Notes: generated by a model from the sequence alone, not told the origin. A stretch of 64,000 nucleotides of DNA from Pyropia haitanensis (GCA_008729055.1 SDUX01000005.1:1806875-1870874); one strand, 5' to 3'. Positions 1 through 13,200 are shown, numbered from the stretch's first letter. Made by a program: numbers and translations.

Positions 1-1137
1 CCCCCCCCGGTTCTGTCCCGCACCCCTCTTCCCCCCCGATTGTCTTGCCTGGTTGGGATCGCCCTTGTCTCTCGCCCCTCCCCCCCCCGGTTCTCTTTCG
101 CCCCTCCTTTCCCCACTGTTTGTCTTGCCTGGTTGGGATCGCCCTGTGTTGGCGTCCGTGTTGGCTGGATCGCCCCGTGCGGGCGTCCGTGTCTGCGCCC
201 GACCCCCCTACACCCTCCTCTGCCTGCAAGCTACCCACCGTGCCCGCGCGCCTGGTGCGACATCTTGGCACGACCGCGCCTGCCGCCTGCGCTGCGTACG
301 TACCCTGCGTGTCGCCTGCTCTCTCGAACATTTCTCCCGCGATGACCGTCTTTCCTCTGTGAGTTTACCTAGTTGCATTTGGCCGGGTTCTGCCCGCCCG
401 TGTGTGCCCACCAGAGTACTGCGGCCACCACTGAGTTGAGTGTGTCTGAATGCGTCTGCCCTTGATGTTTGGGTTTTTCTCACAACCCTCTGCCCCGCGG
501 CCCGATGCTATGCACGACCAAATGTTGCTCCACCCCATGCCCATCTGGTTGTGCCCGACCTCGCTCGAACTGTCCTCCCACACCCGCTCCGAACTCTGCT
601 TTCGCTCCATTCCCTTGGCTGTTTCTCACACTGTGTGTGCCGCGTCATTCCCTGTTGTGCCCGTGCCGATTGCTGTTTCTTTTTGTCCTTGTCAGTCTAT
701 CCTCACGGCTGCGCCATCCTGATGTTCCTCCCGGCTCGCGTTGGTATTCATGTACGTGTGCAGCTATTTTCTGGTCTAGTTTCGGTGTGCGCCTCTCCTT
801 TGCTTGGGTGCATGCTTGCAGCATCGATTTTGATCACGTTTTGCTTGCAATTTCGGGGTGTGGTCACCATCCCGGACCGCAGTATACATCTTGCATTTAC
901 ACGATGCCATTCGTAGCTCGCCGCTGCTGATTGAGTCTCGTTGCGCCTCTCCTATCGTCTCCGTCAGCTCAGAGCCATCCCTCTCCTTCAAATTCTCTCT
1001 GTCATTGCGCTGCTATCCCATGCTGTAAACTGCCGTGCTACTTCCTCCACGGCCTGCTATCCCCTTCGCCTATACCAAACAACAAGTAACCCCTACGGCG
1101 ACGGTGCTTGCGAGCTCTCCCCTTCGCCCCCTCCCTA
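1..1137. repeat. Pyrimidine-rich low-complexity stretch with a short direct duplication; no gene
   Basis: Positions 41-150 carry two imperfect copies, about 79 bp apart, of a unit containing tcttgcctggttgggatcgc. Further related pieces (ggatcgccc, gcgtccgtg) follow to about 200. The rest, to 1137, is C/T-rich on the plus strand. Open frames here are rich in Pro, Cys, Ser and Leu, overlap in several phases and show no domain, so I call no gene. The 3' end of the minus-strand transposase abuts the right edge. Confidence 0.6.
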
Positions 1138-4100
1138 TCAAGCTGCCAAAAATGCCTTGACCCGCGTGAGGAGCTCCGCCGACGGCTGGACCCCCTGCTG
1201 GCCAGAGGAGCTGCCTTGCCCCGACGCCAGCAGGGCTGTCAGCGCTGCGTGCATGGGGTCTGGCGGGAGGGGGGGGGGGGTCGCCTCATGGGCACCAGAG
1301 GCAGGCCGCTTGCGTTTGTTGCCCGTTGTCTTGGGGGGTTGCCCGCGCTTACGAACATCATTGGTTTTCTGCTTCCGCTTAATGCCCTCCGCCATGCGGG
1401 CCACTTGGTCATTGACGTGTGTGGTGGCATTTGGGCCCACCGATGTGGGCAGCATCTTCCGCTTGTCGAAGTTGGAGAGTGCCTCAATCACCTCTAGCAG
1501 CGTCCTCGCGCCACTTTCATTGATGACTTGATTTGTCTGCCGGTTGAGTGACTCCCAACAGTTTGTGTCGTTGCTGCTCGCAAGCAGCTCCGTCCGCCCC
1601 AACGCCCCACTGGCCTTGGGAAATGCGGCCAGCAGGGCTGCCCGCGTCCGCAGCAGCCACTGGATGACGCTCGCGCTGTCTGTTTGACCCGCGTTCACGC
1701 ACTCCAGCTTCAGATCCTCCAGGCTCCGACGCACTGCATCCAGCTTCCCCTCAGACTCCGTCTCCCGGATGGCCATCATCCTCAAAAATAACTGGTCTTG
1801 TACGTTGTTGCCGACCAACGGGAGCAAGAAGCGCTTGTAGTGCACGCCACACCCAATGGCGCGGCCACAGTAGTCGGAGGGCTGGCCGCCAAAGACTCGG
1901 CTCATGGCCAGAAAGAAGCCGTTGTGCTGGGCTGTCTCAAAGTCCATGGTGATTGACACGAATGGTGTCTTTCGCCTGCCCCCCGTGCTCCCCGCGCTTT
2001 GAGACCCCGACCCAGCGGGTGCGACCAGCCCGCTGGCCGCCGCCAACGAAAAATACGTTTCACAGAGCGTCTCGTACATGGCAGTTGTGTTGCCAATGAC
2101 CATGGCACGAAACAGGGTGACGGCGCGGTTCAAAGTTGGAACAAAGGCGCTGTAGCGACAAAAAGAGGAAGTAAGAAAAGGAAAAAAAAGGCTGGAACGA
2201 GCTCTTTCGCACTGTGAGTCGAAGCTCCGACCGCGAACACAAAAAAAACAACTGACGCTGTACACGCCCCCGAGACGGTCCGAGTCCAACGTACACAACC
2301 GAAAAGTGATTCGAGTCAAAGGCCTGCTTGCCGGGGCTGGAGACGGCTTCCGCTGCAACCCCCTCCTTTGCTGCTCCAGGGGCAACCTCCCCGAATGTGG
2401 AATCCGCCTCGCAGTAGCGCACCCTCCCAGAGAGGCGTGCCTGCCCCTCGTTTTGGAGAACCACCATTGTGAAGTCGTCCCTGTCAATGACGGCCTTGAC
2501 GTAGGGGTGCTCATAGCCGCTGCGGCGCCGCAGGTCCAGCACGCCCAAGAGGTCCTGCCCAAACGGATGCACGGATACGCGTGCCTGGTGGCGTAGCTTG
2601 CGTACAAAATCGGTGCTGGCTTGCGCCCCGTCGCTTGCATCAGCGATGGCGCTCTGGTGGCAGGTCCATGAGAGCACAATAAAAAGAACAAACTTGTACG
2701 GTTAGAGAGCTGGTTGCTTGGAGTGATTACCGCTCCGTCTACCCCCCCCTCCTACCCACCCACGGACCGCACCGCCCATGCAACGGACGCAGAGAACAAG
2801 ACTTTTCCGGAAAAAGAGGCCCAACGTCGGCTGCGGTGCTGGAGCAGTCTCCCGCATAAAAAGACCGAGACACCAATATAAGAGAAATTAACAAAGTGCA
2901 TACCTGGAGTGACCGGATTGATAGAGAGGGATTGTCGCCCACAATCTTCTGCACCATGTCGCTGCCTGGCCTGCAGACAGGGAAGATATGGGAGTGAACG
3001 CCGCGGAGCTCGACGATGACACGAATAATCCCTGATGTTGGGAGGGGTATCGGAGTGTGCACCTCCACCCTCACGGGGCACTGGCCGCCAGCCGGTCGTC
3101 GGAGAGGCGGCAGAAGACCGCCGTGCCGCTTGCATGAGCGGTCCTTGACCCGCTTCCTGGATATAAAACAGCAGCTCTCACCAGACTCATCATCCTCCAC
3201 CCCAGAATCCATCCACTTGCAGAGCTTCTTTTCGTCCACCCCATGGGGCAAGGCAGTAGACATGTGCCCGCCGTCGCGCTTCAGCGGGTCGCCGCTGCGC
3301 CAGTCTGAGCAGCCAATGAAGGCACCCCTGCGACCTCTGCCGGGAACAAACGCAGGTGTGCCACCACATGGGCAGCCCTCGTGGTCTCTGAAGGAACATC
3401 CGCCTTCCTCCATCTTCTGAACGGTCTTGTCAAAAGCCTACCGGTGCCAAAAAACAAAATACCAGAAAAAGGGGAGCATGAATGCGCAGTATGGTCAGCC
3501 CCTAAATTCGTACCGTCCGCCACTACAACACCACTCTGGTATTCACATCCGTAGCGCTAGGCGGAGAGAGAAATAAAACGTACCAATGTGGTGTTGTGCA
3601 CACGGCGTTTTGGCGAGTCGTTGTCCTCGCACAGATTCATGGCGGAGACCCAAATGGGGTGCTCAAAGTTCACCTCCTCATGCGTGAGTTCCGCCACAGC
3701 CTGCGGCATCAATGAGCAGACCTTGGGGGGATGGCAGCTGCGCTTTCGCACCAAGTACGGGACATGTTGCCCGCCAATGTCCACGATCGTGCGGTCGCTA
3801 CTCTTGGGCTCCGCCCACGTGTACGGGCTGTCCTTAAACCAGTCACGGCACCCTCTGACGTCCATATCCAGGACATGCGCCACACCGCTGTCGCTGGTGC
3901 AAAGGTACTGCGTATTGGCGTTCGCATCATGGATGACAACGCGCCCAACCGTTTTGCGACTGCTGGTTTGCCCGGTGGAGGAGGAGGGGGGCGCGGGGGG
4001 GGGGATGAGAAAAATAAAAAACAGGCGGGGTAGCAAGAACAATGGTCAAAAGACGAGAAAAACCTATTAGCAATCTTGTTGACCAGTGTCTCGTGTGGCG

Positions 4101-4365
4101 CGCTGATACCCTCAGCCAAGACTCACTAAAAAAAAGAGAAAAAAAGACAACAATATAGCCAGCATTGACGTACTCGGTAGACACCCGAGCGCTTCTTCTC
4201 AAACAGGAGAATTGTGCCCAAGGCGTTGTCAGCATCATCCGTGCCGCTCGCAGCGGCCTCATCGGCGTCAAAGAGGACACGAGCATCTGAGGATGACGAG
4301 TCGTTGCTGTCGATTCCGTCGTAAACAGAAAAAAACTCCGTTGTCCAAAGGAGGTGCAACAGCAA
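1138..4365 (-). CDS. Mutator-like (MULE) transposase, spliced, apparently intact
   Basis: Cut-and-paste transposase. Minus-strand exons can be followed by matching phases: exon 2 about 4121-4064, exon 3 3959-3584, exon 4 3437-2904, exon 5 2653 to about 2275, exon 6 2149-1138 (TGA). Introns have GT-AG ends (GTACGT at 3583, GTATGC at 2903); lengths 104, 146 and 250 bp are clear. Exon 4 carries a topoisomerase-like zinc ribbon (GCPCGG...FIGCSDW) and a C...HxH element (RGVHSH) resembling WRKY-GCM1/FLYWCH fingers of MULEs. Exon 5 has a catalytic-Asp candidate (YCEADSTF). Exon 6 has MDFETAQ, a downstream C..H, and NDTNCWESLNRQ, the TN..ES..N motif. The tail is Lys-rich. The first exon (acidic DGIDSNDSSSS around 4320) and the true start are unresolved; exon 5's donor is ambiguous. 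No stop interrupts the inferred exons. The broken copy at 10290-13975 is a homologue. Confidence 0.7.
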
Positions 4366-4780
4366 CCGCGCTGCACACGCTCAGGTCCGCACGCGTGCAA
4401 TCTCAGCAGTCGGTCCGACCATACGAAAGGGTCATCATAGTACGGCCGTGTGCTCCTGTACCAATGCGGTCGCGTCCGGCCGAGTCAGCCCAACGCGGTC
4501 GAGCCCAGCAGATGGGGTGACTGCCTGGCGATGGCGGTCGCATCATTGGGCGCGCCCACCCCCTATCGTGGCACGCAGTGGCCGTCGTGGCACGCAGTGG
4601 CGAACGCCGCAATTTGGGCGCGCTTTTTTGGCGCCACCAGTGACGGATGCAGTGCGACCGCACCAATCTAACCCAACCCCAATGCAGCATACTTGCTGTG
4701 CAACTTGATCTCGCAGCACCCAAAGAACAACCACCAAGATCCCAACCCTACCCATCCCACCCATTCCAACCCAACATTCA
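4366..4780. other. Spacer between MULE and Crypton; short tandem repeat, no gene
   Basis: Contains two exact copies of cgtggcacgcagtggc, 18 bp apart, at 4567-4600, and a run of CCCATCCC/CCCAACC-type words at about 4730-4780. It should hold the 5' end of the MULE gene (to its left) and the 3' end of the Crypton (to its right), but no terminal inverted repeat or clear promoter was found. Confidence 0.5.
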
Positions 4781-7700
4781 TCACACGTTCCCCGGGCCGC
4801 CCATGTCTGGAAGTAGATTGGTGCAAGCCACCGCGCCGGCCGAAAAAAGTCCTTCAACGCGTCGTCGGCGGCGCGGGGCAGCCGCCTTGCGCTCAGCCAA
4901 CGCCTCCTCCTCACGTTCCACCCACGGCGCGTACAGGTCCAGCAAGACCTCGGGAACCGGGACGCCCAGGCGCGCCGTGCCGTGCGTAAAGCAATCCGCC
5001 GGGCGCCCCGACAAAGCCCGCGTCATGCTGGGGCTGGGCAAGGTGTTGCCGTAGCCGCCGCCCCCGACACAGGGGGCCCAGATGCCCTGCTCTCGGATGT
5101 CTGCCTCGCTCGCGCCACATTGCTTCCCCGCGTGGGCCGGCTTTTTCCGAAGAACGTGCGTCTTGGCCGCTCAGTCCGGCACCTCCTGCGCCGCCAATAA
5201 AGGCCACAAAGAATCGTTGTGGTCACGGTACGTCATCGCCTTCAGCAGGCTGCCATTAGGGGCAGGCACCGAAAGCCATCAGTACCATTGGCGCCGTATC
5301 GACGCCACCCCAGCCTCCCGAAAATGGGCAGGACGGACGCCCGCCTCCAGCAGCTTCTCATCGTTAGGCATATAGACGGGGAGGAAGGAGCCAGACGGGG
5401 CAAAGGCGACCCCGCCGGGGCGGTGACACTTTTCGTAGAACGCGTCCGCCACGCCGCCGGCGATGCATGCCCACTCATCGACGTGCGGCAGTGCCCCGAT
5501 GCAGCGCACCACCCCCTCCGTCGTCTTGGTCGCCGACACGTAGAAGCACAGCACGGGCTGCTCCTTCCCGCCGGCGGAGAACATGCCGGGGAAGGTGTTG
5601 ACGGCAATGTCGCTCCACGTCATGTCGCGCGCGGTGGCCCCCCGCGCGGCCATCGCGAACTGCAGCAGATAAAGCGCGTTCAACCGCGACAGGCGCTGAA
5701 ATTCCACGGCCGTCGTGGGCCGCAGCAGCAGCGCCTGCGCGACTCCGCGCCGCTGCTCATCCGAGACCAATTGCTTCCGCTTGCCCAACGCCTTGGCAGA
5801 TCCAGCCGACGTCTCCTGTAGCAATCGGTCGCGCTTGCGCCGCTCGACAATTGCCGTCCCCGCGTGGAAGGACCCAGCCGACTCGTACTCGGGCACGGAC
5901 CACTTGCGGCAGCACGCGCACGTCGCCAACCGCCAGAGCGGGTTGCACATGTTAGCCACCTAGGCCAGCGCGTTCAGGGCGCCCATAACCGTGTGGTGGC
6001 TCACGAGCCACCTCGGCCCGCGGGCCGCCTCCGGCCCGGAGGTCGCCCAACCCCCCCCCACCCGGGCCGTCCATCGGCCGGCCGCCGACGGGCCATCCAC
6101 CGGTTGCACGTGGGGCGGTGCGCTGCCAGTGCCCCGCGCTCTTCCCGGCGATGCGGCACCGCCGCCGCCTGAATCGCCCCGATCGTTCGTCCCCCGGGGA
6201 GTATTTGGCGACGGCGACATCAAACTCGCAAACCGAACCGGACCGGAAGCCGGCGACTGCCCGCCCCCCCCGCCGGCGCGCCAAGGGCGCTTAGCGGGTC
6301 TTGACGGCCCTCCCCGCTCGCCCACGGCCGGGGCCTCCGTGTCGCTGGCACCCGCCGCCGAGTAGTCGTCCCCGTCGTCCTTGTAATCGTCCTCGTCCAC
6401 TCCACGGGGAGCGTCCTCGCCCGGCCTGCGACGGGGGGGACGAGTGGAGCCGTGCCCCACCAGCCGCCGGCCCGCTTCCGCCTCCAAAAACATCACTACA
6501 GAGTGGCGGCTGAGCGGGAAGAGGCTGGCGTCCGCGGGTAAGTTCTCCCCGCCCCACACACAAAACCGCTGGATGTAGCCCGCGTACTTGGCCATCGTTG
6601 TCTTGGTGCCTTTGCGCGTGGCGCTCACCGTGTGCTTCTCAAAGTCGTTCTTTATCGCGCTAAGGACCGTGTTCACGAGGAGGTGGTTCCCGCGCTCTGC
6701 CACATGCAGCGCCTGCTTCACGACGGCGCGCGTGCACCCGACGTCCAGGCACAAGGCAGCACAGTAGTTGGCCGTGTGGACGATCGACTTGTACGCCCGC
6801 CGGTCCGTCTTGGCCTGCAAGGGGCTGCGCGTGTCCCCCGGCGGCAGGCATGTCCCGACAAAGGCGTTGCCGAGGAATCCCGCGCGGGCTTCGTCCGAAA
6901 ACAAACAGCCTAACTTGACCAGCCGTTTACCAACGCGCGGCGCGCCGGAAACCAACTGGTTCGCGAGGTTTCGCACCGTGTAAGCGTTGAGGCCGTCGAC
7001 CCTGTTGATGTGCCCGGCGGAGGTTTCCGCTGTCACCTGCCCATTGGGCCCGCCGCGCAGATGCACAGCAGGGGAGGCCACAAAGTCCCGGCCGTCCCCT
7101 GCGGCACCGGCAGTGGCCACAATGGCAGCGGCGGGGGCAGGGGCAACGGCAGTAGCGTGGGCGGAGGCGGCAGCAGGTCGGGCGGGGGCCGCAGTTGCGG
7201 GGGCGGCGGCGGGAGAAGCAGGGGTGCGGGTGACAGGGGCGGGGGCGGCAGCCGCCGTTCCCGACGCAGCACCTGCTGCGGCGAGGGCGGTCGTACCGAT
7301 GGCAGGATTGGTGTGGCCTTCTGCGTAGCGGGTCGCCGTAGCGGTGGGGGGGGCCACTAGAGAGGGGTTGTCGGCGACTGCGCCGGCAAAGGGGGCAGTC
7401 GCAGCGGCGGAGGTGGCCAGCGTGAGGGCGCCGGTGACAGGCGCGGGGGCGGGGGCGGCCGTCCCCGAGGCAGCGCCGGCCGCGGCGAGGGCGGCCGCGC
7501 CGACGGCAGGATTGGTGCGGCCGGCGGCGTGGCCGGCCGCCGTAGCGGTCGGGGGGGCCACGAAAGCAGGGGTGGCGGCGACCGCGCCAGCAGGGGGGGC
7601 GGCCGCAGTGGCGGGGGCGGACAGGGAGGGGGCGCGGGCGACCGAGGAGGGGGCAGTCGCCGCCGTCCCCGACGCTGCCCCGGCCACGGCCAGGGCGGCC

Positions 7701-8014
7701 GTGCCGATGTCAGGAGTGGTGGGGCGCGCGGCCTGGCTGGCGGCCGAATCAGTCGGGAAGGGCACGAAAGCGGGGGTGACGGCAATGCCAAGGGCAGGGG
7801 AGGCAGCCGTCGCGGCGGGGGCGGGCGCGCCCCCCGTCGGGGAGGCTGCCGAAGGCATTGGGGCGCCGACCGGCGCAGGGTCCGCGCTGGTAGCCGCCGT
7901 GGGGGTGGTTCCAGGTCCACGAATGGTAGCCCCCACGGGGATGGGGTCAGGCGCGTGCAACAGATTGCGCGCATGGGCTAGTGCAGACTCCGCAGTGGAG
8001 CGTCCGACCCGCAT
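4781..8014 (-). pseudogene. Crypton-type tyrosine recombinase, one frame with three in-frame stops
   Basis: One minus-strand frame of 1,078 codons runs from 8014 to a TGA at 4781, broken only by TAG at 5960-5962, TGA at 5279-5281 and TGA at 5171-5173; spacings of 681 and 108 nt confirm a constant frame. Order: long Ala/Pro-rich N-terminus with three 68-residue repeats; a core-binding SAM-like helix region (TKTTMAKYAGYIQRFCVW, about 6600); then the catalytic domain. Visible there are ARGATARDMTWSDI (first Arg block), SATKTTEG (Lys), GALPHVDEWACIAGG (matching the RH..C..GALA pattern of Cryptons, with the usual Arg-His replaced by Pro-His), THVLRKK (HxxR box, about 5160), GASEADIREQGIW, and YGNTLPSPSM with the candidate nucleophile Tyr. 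Cryptons move through a circular DNA intermediate using this recombinase. All key blocks survive, so only nonsense changes separate it from a full protein. Element ends were not found. Confidence 0.82.
7150..7765. repeat. 204-bp tandem repeat, three copies, inside the Crypton frame
   Basis: Three units of 204, 204 and about 198 bp encode 68-residue Ala/Pro/Thr-rich repeats on the minus strand (each with GAASGTAA and a VAPPTAT- or VPFPTDS-type start). Equivalent plus-strand words begin near 7357, 7558 and 7762. The unit is a multiple of three, so the copies stay in frame. It forms the low-complexity N-terminal region upstream of the recombinase domain. Confidence 0.8.
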
Positions 8015-10289
8015 CTAGGCTGCGTCTCGTGTTGGGGGCGCCGGTCTGGCTGTCCCTTGGGGTGTGCCGCGGGGTTGGACGCGTCACGGCCAGCCGGCTA
8101 ACGTGCCTTGGAAACTATCCAGCAATCCGCACGGCGGCGCCGCCGAGTGCGGATCGGCCCCCACCGCCGTCTCCTCGTTGGAGCAGGGTACTTGCCGTAC
8201 AGCCCCTTTCACGGGAGTCGAAAAAAGACGTGGCAGGGCTGGGCTGCCACCCGCGCAGTTGGGCAAGCGACGCAGGTACGCCACCGGGCCCCACTCAATC
8301 TACAGCCGCGTGTGGGTCAGCAAAGGCGTGACAGAGTAAAGGGGGAGCAATCGGACCCCAACATGAGCCCAGGAAAGAAGCGTCAGATGATCGGTAAGCG
8401 TCGGATCGAACGCCCGCTCCGGGCAACGGTTCGCAACGGTTGGCAAGGACGGGACGACGGCTCAGCACAGGGTACCGCGGAAAAAAACCACGCGCAGACA
8501 GCCTGCACCTCCTTGGCCAAAACGGAAGCGTCGCTTACCCGTTGTAGTCACGCCGCCGCGTCGCGGGCTCTGTGCACCGCCGCGGTCCGCGGCGGCGAGC
8601 GCCGAGGGGCTCGCACAGGCTGCGCAAAAGGCCCCGCGCCGGGCACGCCCAGCCCGAGGCGGGGCCGGGGGGCCGTGTCAGCACGCGAGGGGCCATGCCA
8701 GCGGGGTGCCCCCCGGCCAGGTGCCCACTTGGCCCGAGCGGGGCAGGGCGCGCGGGAAGAACAGTGGAGCGCGGTTGCACGGGGGTGGTGGTGGTCCCTC
8801 CCATGGGGGCTGCTGGTGCGCGCTCCGTCCCGCCACGGAGCCGCGCGGGCGCGAACACGGCCGCGACGCGTGCCACGGACGAGTGCGGGCGGTGGCGCGC
8901 GCGCGCCGATGACTCCGCAGCGGCCTCGTCGCGCGTCCCACGGGCGCGCTCTCCCCCGCCGGTCTCTGCGCGGTTCCGTTCATCGGGGTAGGCAATGGTA
9001 GTGTCTGAAGGGATAGGATGGGTTGCGCGAGAAATCCCGGGGTTGGATTCGGGATCGGAGTTGGGTCAATATTGAAACCTTCTCTCGTCCAAGTGAGGTG
9101 TTACACCATTGATTGCGTACTGCTGAGGTCTCTTCTTGATAAGTGGATAGACTTGACTGATGTGGGTCTGTGGTTGGCTGGGGAGAGGAGTGAGCTGTCT
9201 CGGCGAGGCTCGTTGACGCGTGTGATGGGGCCACAATGCATCTCGGTTCCGACGATGATTGGGTGGACGGGCAGGCTGCTGCGAGGGAGATATACGCAAC
9301 GAGGTGAGTGCGCCTTGCGCCGCTGCTGGCGATCAACGAGAGGCTTGCAATACGCCAAGGCGCGTGGCCAGCGCTGCCGCGGTGTAGGATATCATTGGCT
9401 GCGCGAGTCGGCCGGGCTGTTGAAGGAGGGTGAGGCAGAACGCGACAGTGTTGCGTGCTTGGATCTGCGACAATCCTGGCGTTCTTATTGGTTGTACGGC
9501 AGACATACGGTGGACAGTGCGGGTGGGCGATGACGCACGAAGAGGGTGCAGCGGTGCTGGCGCAGCGTTGCATGGCCAGCGTGGCTGCAGTCGTGTCGTT
9601 GGGGACTCTTTTGTGTTGTGCGGGGGGTGGGGAGGCAGGCGGGGCTCGTGCGCTGTGTTGCTCGGGACAGCGCCTCGGCGTGTCCCCCTGGCAGCCAAGG
9701 GGGGGCTTCCCAGCGCCTCCGTGGCGGGACTGTGCAAGGCTGTCTCTGCGCCTTTGTTGCGCGCGGACCCGCTTGGGCCGCAGAGGGCGCGGTTCTGGGA
9801 CTTGGCAGGATTCTGGCCTCTGGCGGATGCCCCATTGGGTGCGTGGAGGGAGAGTGCCCATCAACAGCTGTTTTATATCCTTTTATTTCTCTCCCATAGT
9901 GATCAGTTTCTATACGCAGCGAGTCTGATGGCACGGCTCCTGTCAAAAGGCGTGCACGTGCAGCGTGCCGCCGAACAAAAAACAAACGAGCATCTGCTCA
10001 AAGATGCGGTTGGTTGTGTGACGACCCTCTTGCTTCTTTGTGCTTTGCAGGCGAGAGGTGGCCACATGCGTGCTACACTCGACGATGCTCTGCGAGCGTT
10101 TAATGCGGTCGAGGGCGTTGCCGCTCGTACGCTGCCCGTCCTCTTGTTCCCCACTCTCTCGCCAACTCGTGGCGCGGTGGGGCCGTACAGCCCTGTTCAC
10201 ATCCACGGACAGACCTAGTGGGACTCGAAGACAAAAAAGACGGAAACAGCAAAAGCACAGAGGCAAAAAGAGAGAGAAAGAAAAAGAGT
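8015..10289. other. No recognisable gene
   Basis: 2.3 kb with no convincing coding signal. Open frames up to 297 codons on both strands overlap each other and are Arg/Ala/Gly-rich with no motif. 8,580-8,960 is especially GC-rich; 9,000-9,900 is closer to average composition and could be old transposon sequence, but I recognise nothing in it. Confidence 0.5.
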
Positions 10290-13200
10290 TGCAACATGCG
10301 CATGCCCGCCTAGGCAGGTGCGACGGCGAAACAACGCCGCTGGCGCCGCCGGGCGCCGAGTCAGAGGGTCCGGCCGCAGAGCCGGCAGAGGTGGTGCTTC
10401 CGACGGCCTGGCCGCCGTCCACTCGGGCTCCAAGGGCGGCGCTGATGGCCTCGAAGATGGCGCCTTGGCGGCTCAGCGTCTCGTCGTGGTTGGCGATGCT
10501 GTTCATGATGGCGCGCACGCGGGACGCCACGACGTCGTACGGGGGCGGCGGAGGGGACACAGCAGTCTCGGTGGCGCGGCGGGGGCGGGGGGGGCGGCAG
10601 GGGCAGCCGGGTGGCCGCGGGCAAGGTGGGGGGCAGCATTCGCGGGGTCGTCGGTTCCGGTGCCGTCGAGCTCCGCGAGCGCTTCGTCTGTCTCGCCCCC
10701 CCACCCGTGCTGCACTGCCCACCCGCGCCGCCACTGCCGCCACCCCCCTCCCGCGCTAGCGACTCTCCGTTACCTGCGTGTGACACCCTTCCGCTTCCCC
10801 ATCTGCGTCCGCGCCTGCCTCCCAGCCCCGCGTCCGCAAAAGCCGCGCCGCCGTGCGACTCATTCCCCTGGCATTCTGGCTCCTCAGCGCCGTCGCCGTC
10901 GTTGCCGTTAGACAAAAGCACCCCCTCGTCAGCAGAGTGCGAGGCGTCCTTATCTCGGCGCTGGTCGTCATCGATAGTCGACGCCAGTACAGCGTCGCTG
11001 GTCCGCGTTGCGTCCCGCGTGGCCGCCGCGCGCTCCTTGCCGCGCTGCGCCTTGCGGTACCGCTTCTCGTCGTTTGCCGGCTGTGCCATCTGCGTCCCCT
11101 CGCTGCCGCGGGCAAAAAACTGCTCCACCATCGCCGCGTCCATCGCCTCGTGGTGCCCAATGACCCATACCAGGGAGCCCGGCGGGCAGCGCAAGTGGTT
11201 GGCATGGTGGCTCGACTCCTGCGTGTTGGTGGTTGTAGCAGTACGGCTACGCCGACCCACAACTTGTGGGGGCGGAACACGCACGCTCGGGTCCCAACTT
11301 GGAACACCGGAAGCAACCCGTGTACCACCAACACGCGACTCGCGTGTGACGAGTGGCGGACTCGCCAAGGCCCGAACAAGATGTGTCTGAGCCAGACAGA
11401 GGTTACTTGGCAGCCAAGGGGGGCCCTCCCCGCCTTGCTGTCCCGCGCATATAAACCCTCGTGTGCACGCATGCGCGCGCACACCCCTCGCAAAACACGC
11501 AAAAAATGAACACTCAGACCACCCAATAAAAAGGCTCCACAATCAAAGCAAGCAAGCGAAGTCCGTCTGGCTCCCGCGCAAAAATCCCTAGGATACGAAC
11601 CACTGCAATACTTTGCAAATGGGGTGCCGAAAGACCCAGTCGGAATCTTGAGCTGAAATCGGAAGACTTCACTCATGGGTCGGGTGATATCCAATCTCAA
11701 TTCTGAGCCACTTGCTCCAAATATTGAAACCCAGATTCGGGGTTTGTCACAGTGGTCGCGGGGGCAGCGGTGAGCAGCTGCTGGTCGAGGCGGCTAAAAA
11801 CGTGAGGGAACATCAGGTACTTGACGATCGGCCGGGCCGCCCACGCGGCCCACTCCCGCATGTCCTTGTGCGCGTGCGCCGCCAGGTCGCTAAGCAGCGT
11901 CGACACCTCCGCCTCGGTGGTCACGCCGTCGGGGGCGGCGTGCAGCCGCACCCACAGGTTCTTGCCCGACCTTGTCCCTCTCCAGCGGCAGCTTGGCAGC
12001 GCACCGAAACATGTGCACGTGGCACCCGCGCAGGAAGGCGCGCACCGCGTCCTTCTCGCTCGCCAGGCCCGCCTGTCGCGCCAACGCGGCTGCGGCTCCC
12101 TGCGCCTGCGCGGTGCAGAAGTCGACTCCCTCTCCCGCTCCGTCTCCTCCGTCCGCCCCCCCATCGAACTCGACACCGTCGGCATCTTCTGTCCACGCAT
12201 CCCGCACTCACGCAAAACTCACTGAAAAGCTCACGATACACGTCGTCACACTCACCAATGACCGCGGCCTTGAAGAGGGTGATTGTCCGCTTCAGCCGGT
12301 TGTTCCAGCACGTAATACTAAACAGGTGCCACTGCCGCGCCGCGTTGGCCGGGCGCGCCAGCCTGCCAAATTTTTTGAAGCTGAGGTCCGCGCAGAAGGA
12401 GCGCTGGGTGGTGGCAATCTCCACCATCTGATCCAAAAAGAACGTCACGTAGCTGTACGGGCGGTTCTGGTGGGCGCCCCCCACGGCACCGAACACGACC
12501 TTGCGCACATACTGCTGCCCGCCCGCCGCCGCCGCCATGCGCGCCATGATGCCGACCTGATCTTCCCCGAGCGGGTTGTTGCTCAGCTTGTACTCCGCGA
12601 CTGCGTGCTTCAACGCGCTGCTGTTGGGCTCCAAGCCGATCTCGTCGCGTATCTTCGCCGCCAGCGCGACCCGCGTCGTGCCGGGCTCGTTGTCCAAAAT
12701 GTCCAGGACGCGGCTACGAAACTTGCCGAGGTGCAGCGTCCGGATCGCGCGCGGGTGAGTGTGCGTGCCGATGAGGACCACCACGGTGTAGTCGGCGAGG
12801 CGGGGCTGCTTGAACGAGTAGGCCTTGATGGCGACGGGGCAGTTGCTGTCGTTGCGCTCCCCCGCGTACACCAGCTGCACGACGTGCGATGGCTCGAGCG
12901 GGCACGTCTTTGCCCGCGCCCAGCGGGACTGCAGGTACAGGCACGTGCGCGGCTGCTCCAACGCGTCGTTGAGCTGCGCGCCGTCCGAGTCGATGAGCTG
13001 CTTGAGATATTCCTTGTCCACGAAGGGAGGGACACGAATAAAACGATGCTTGTCCCCCCGCTCGTACCTCGCACAGCCCAAAAAGCTGAGGCCGCTGGGG
13101 AGGGTGCGGAGGCGAACCGCGCCGTCGCAGCCTTTGGGGTCGGCCGCGCCCAGGTTGAGGTAATCCTGTTCTCTGTGGGGGCACTGGTGCTGCCGGTGGG

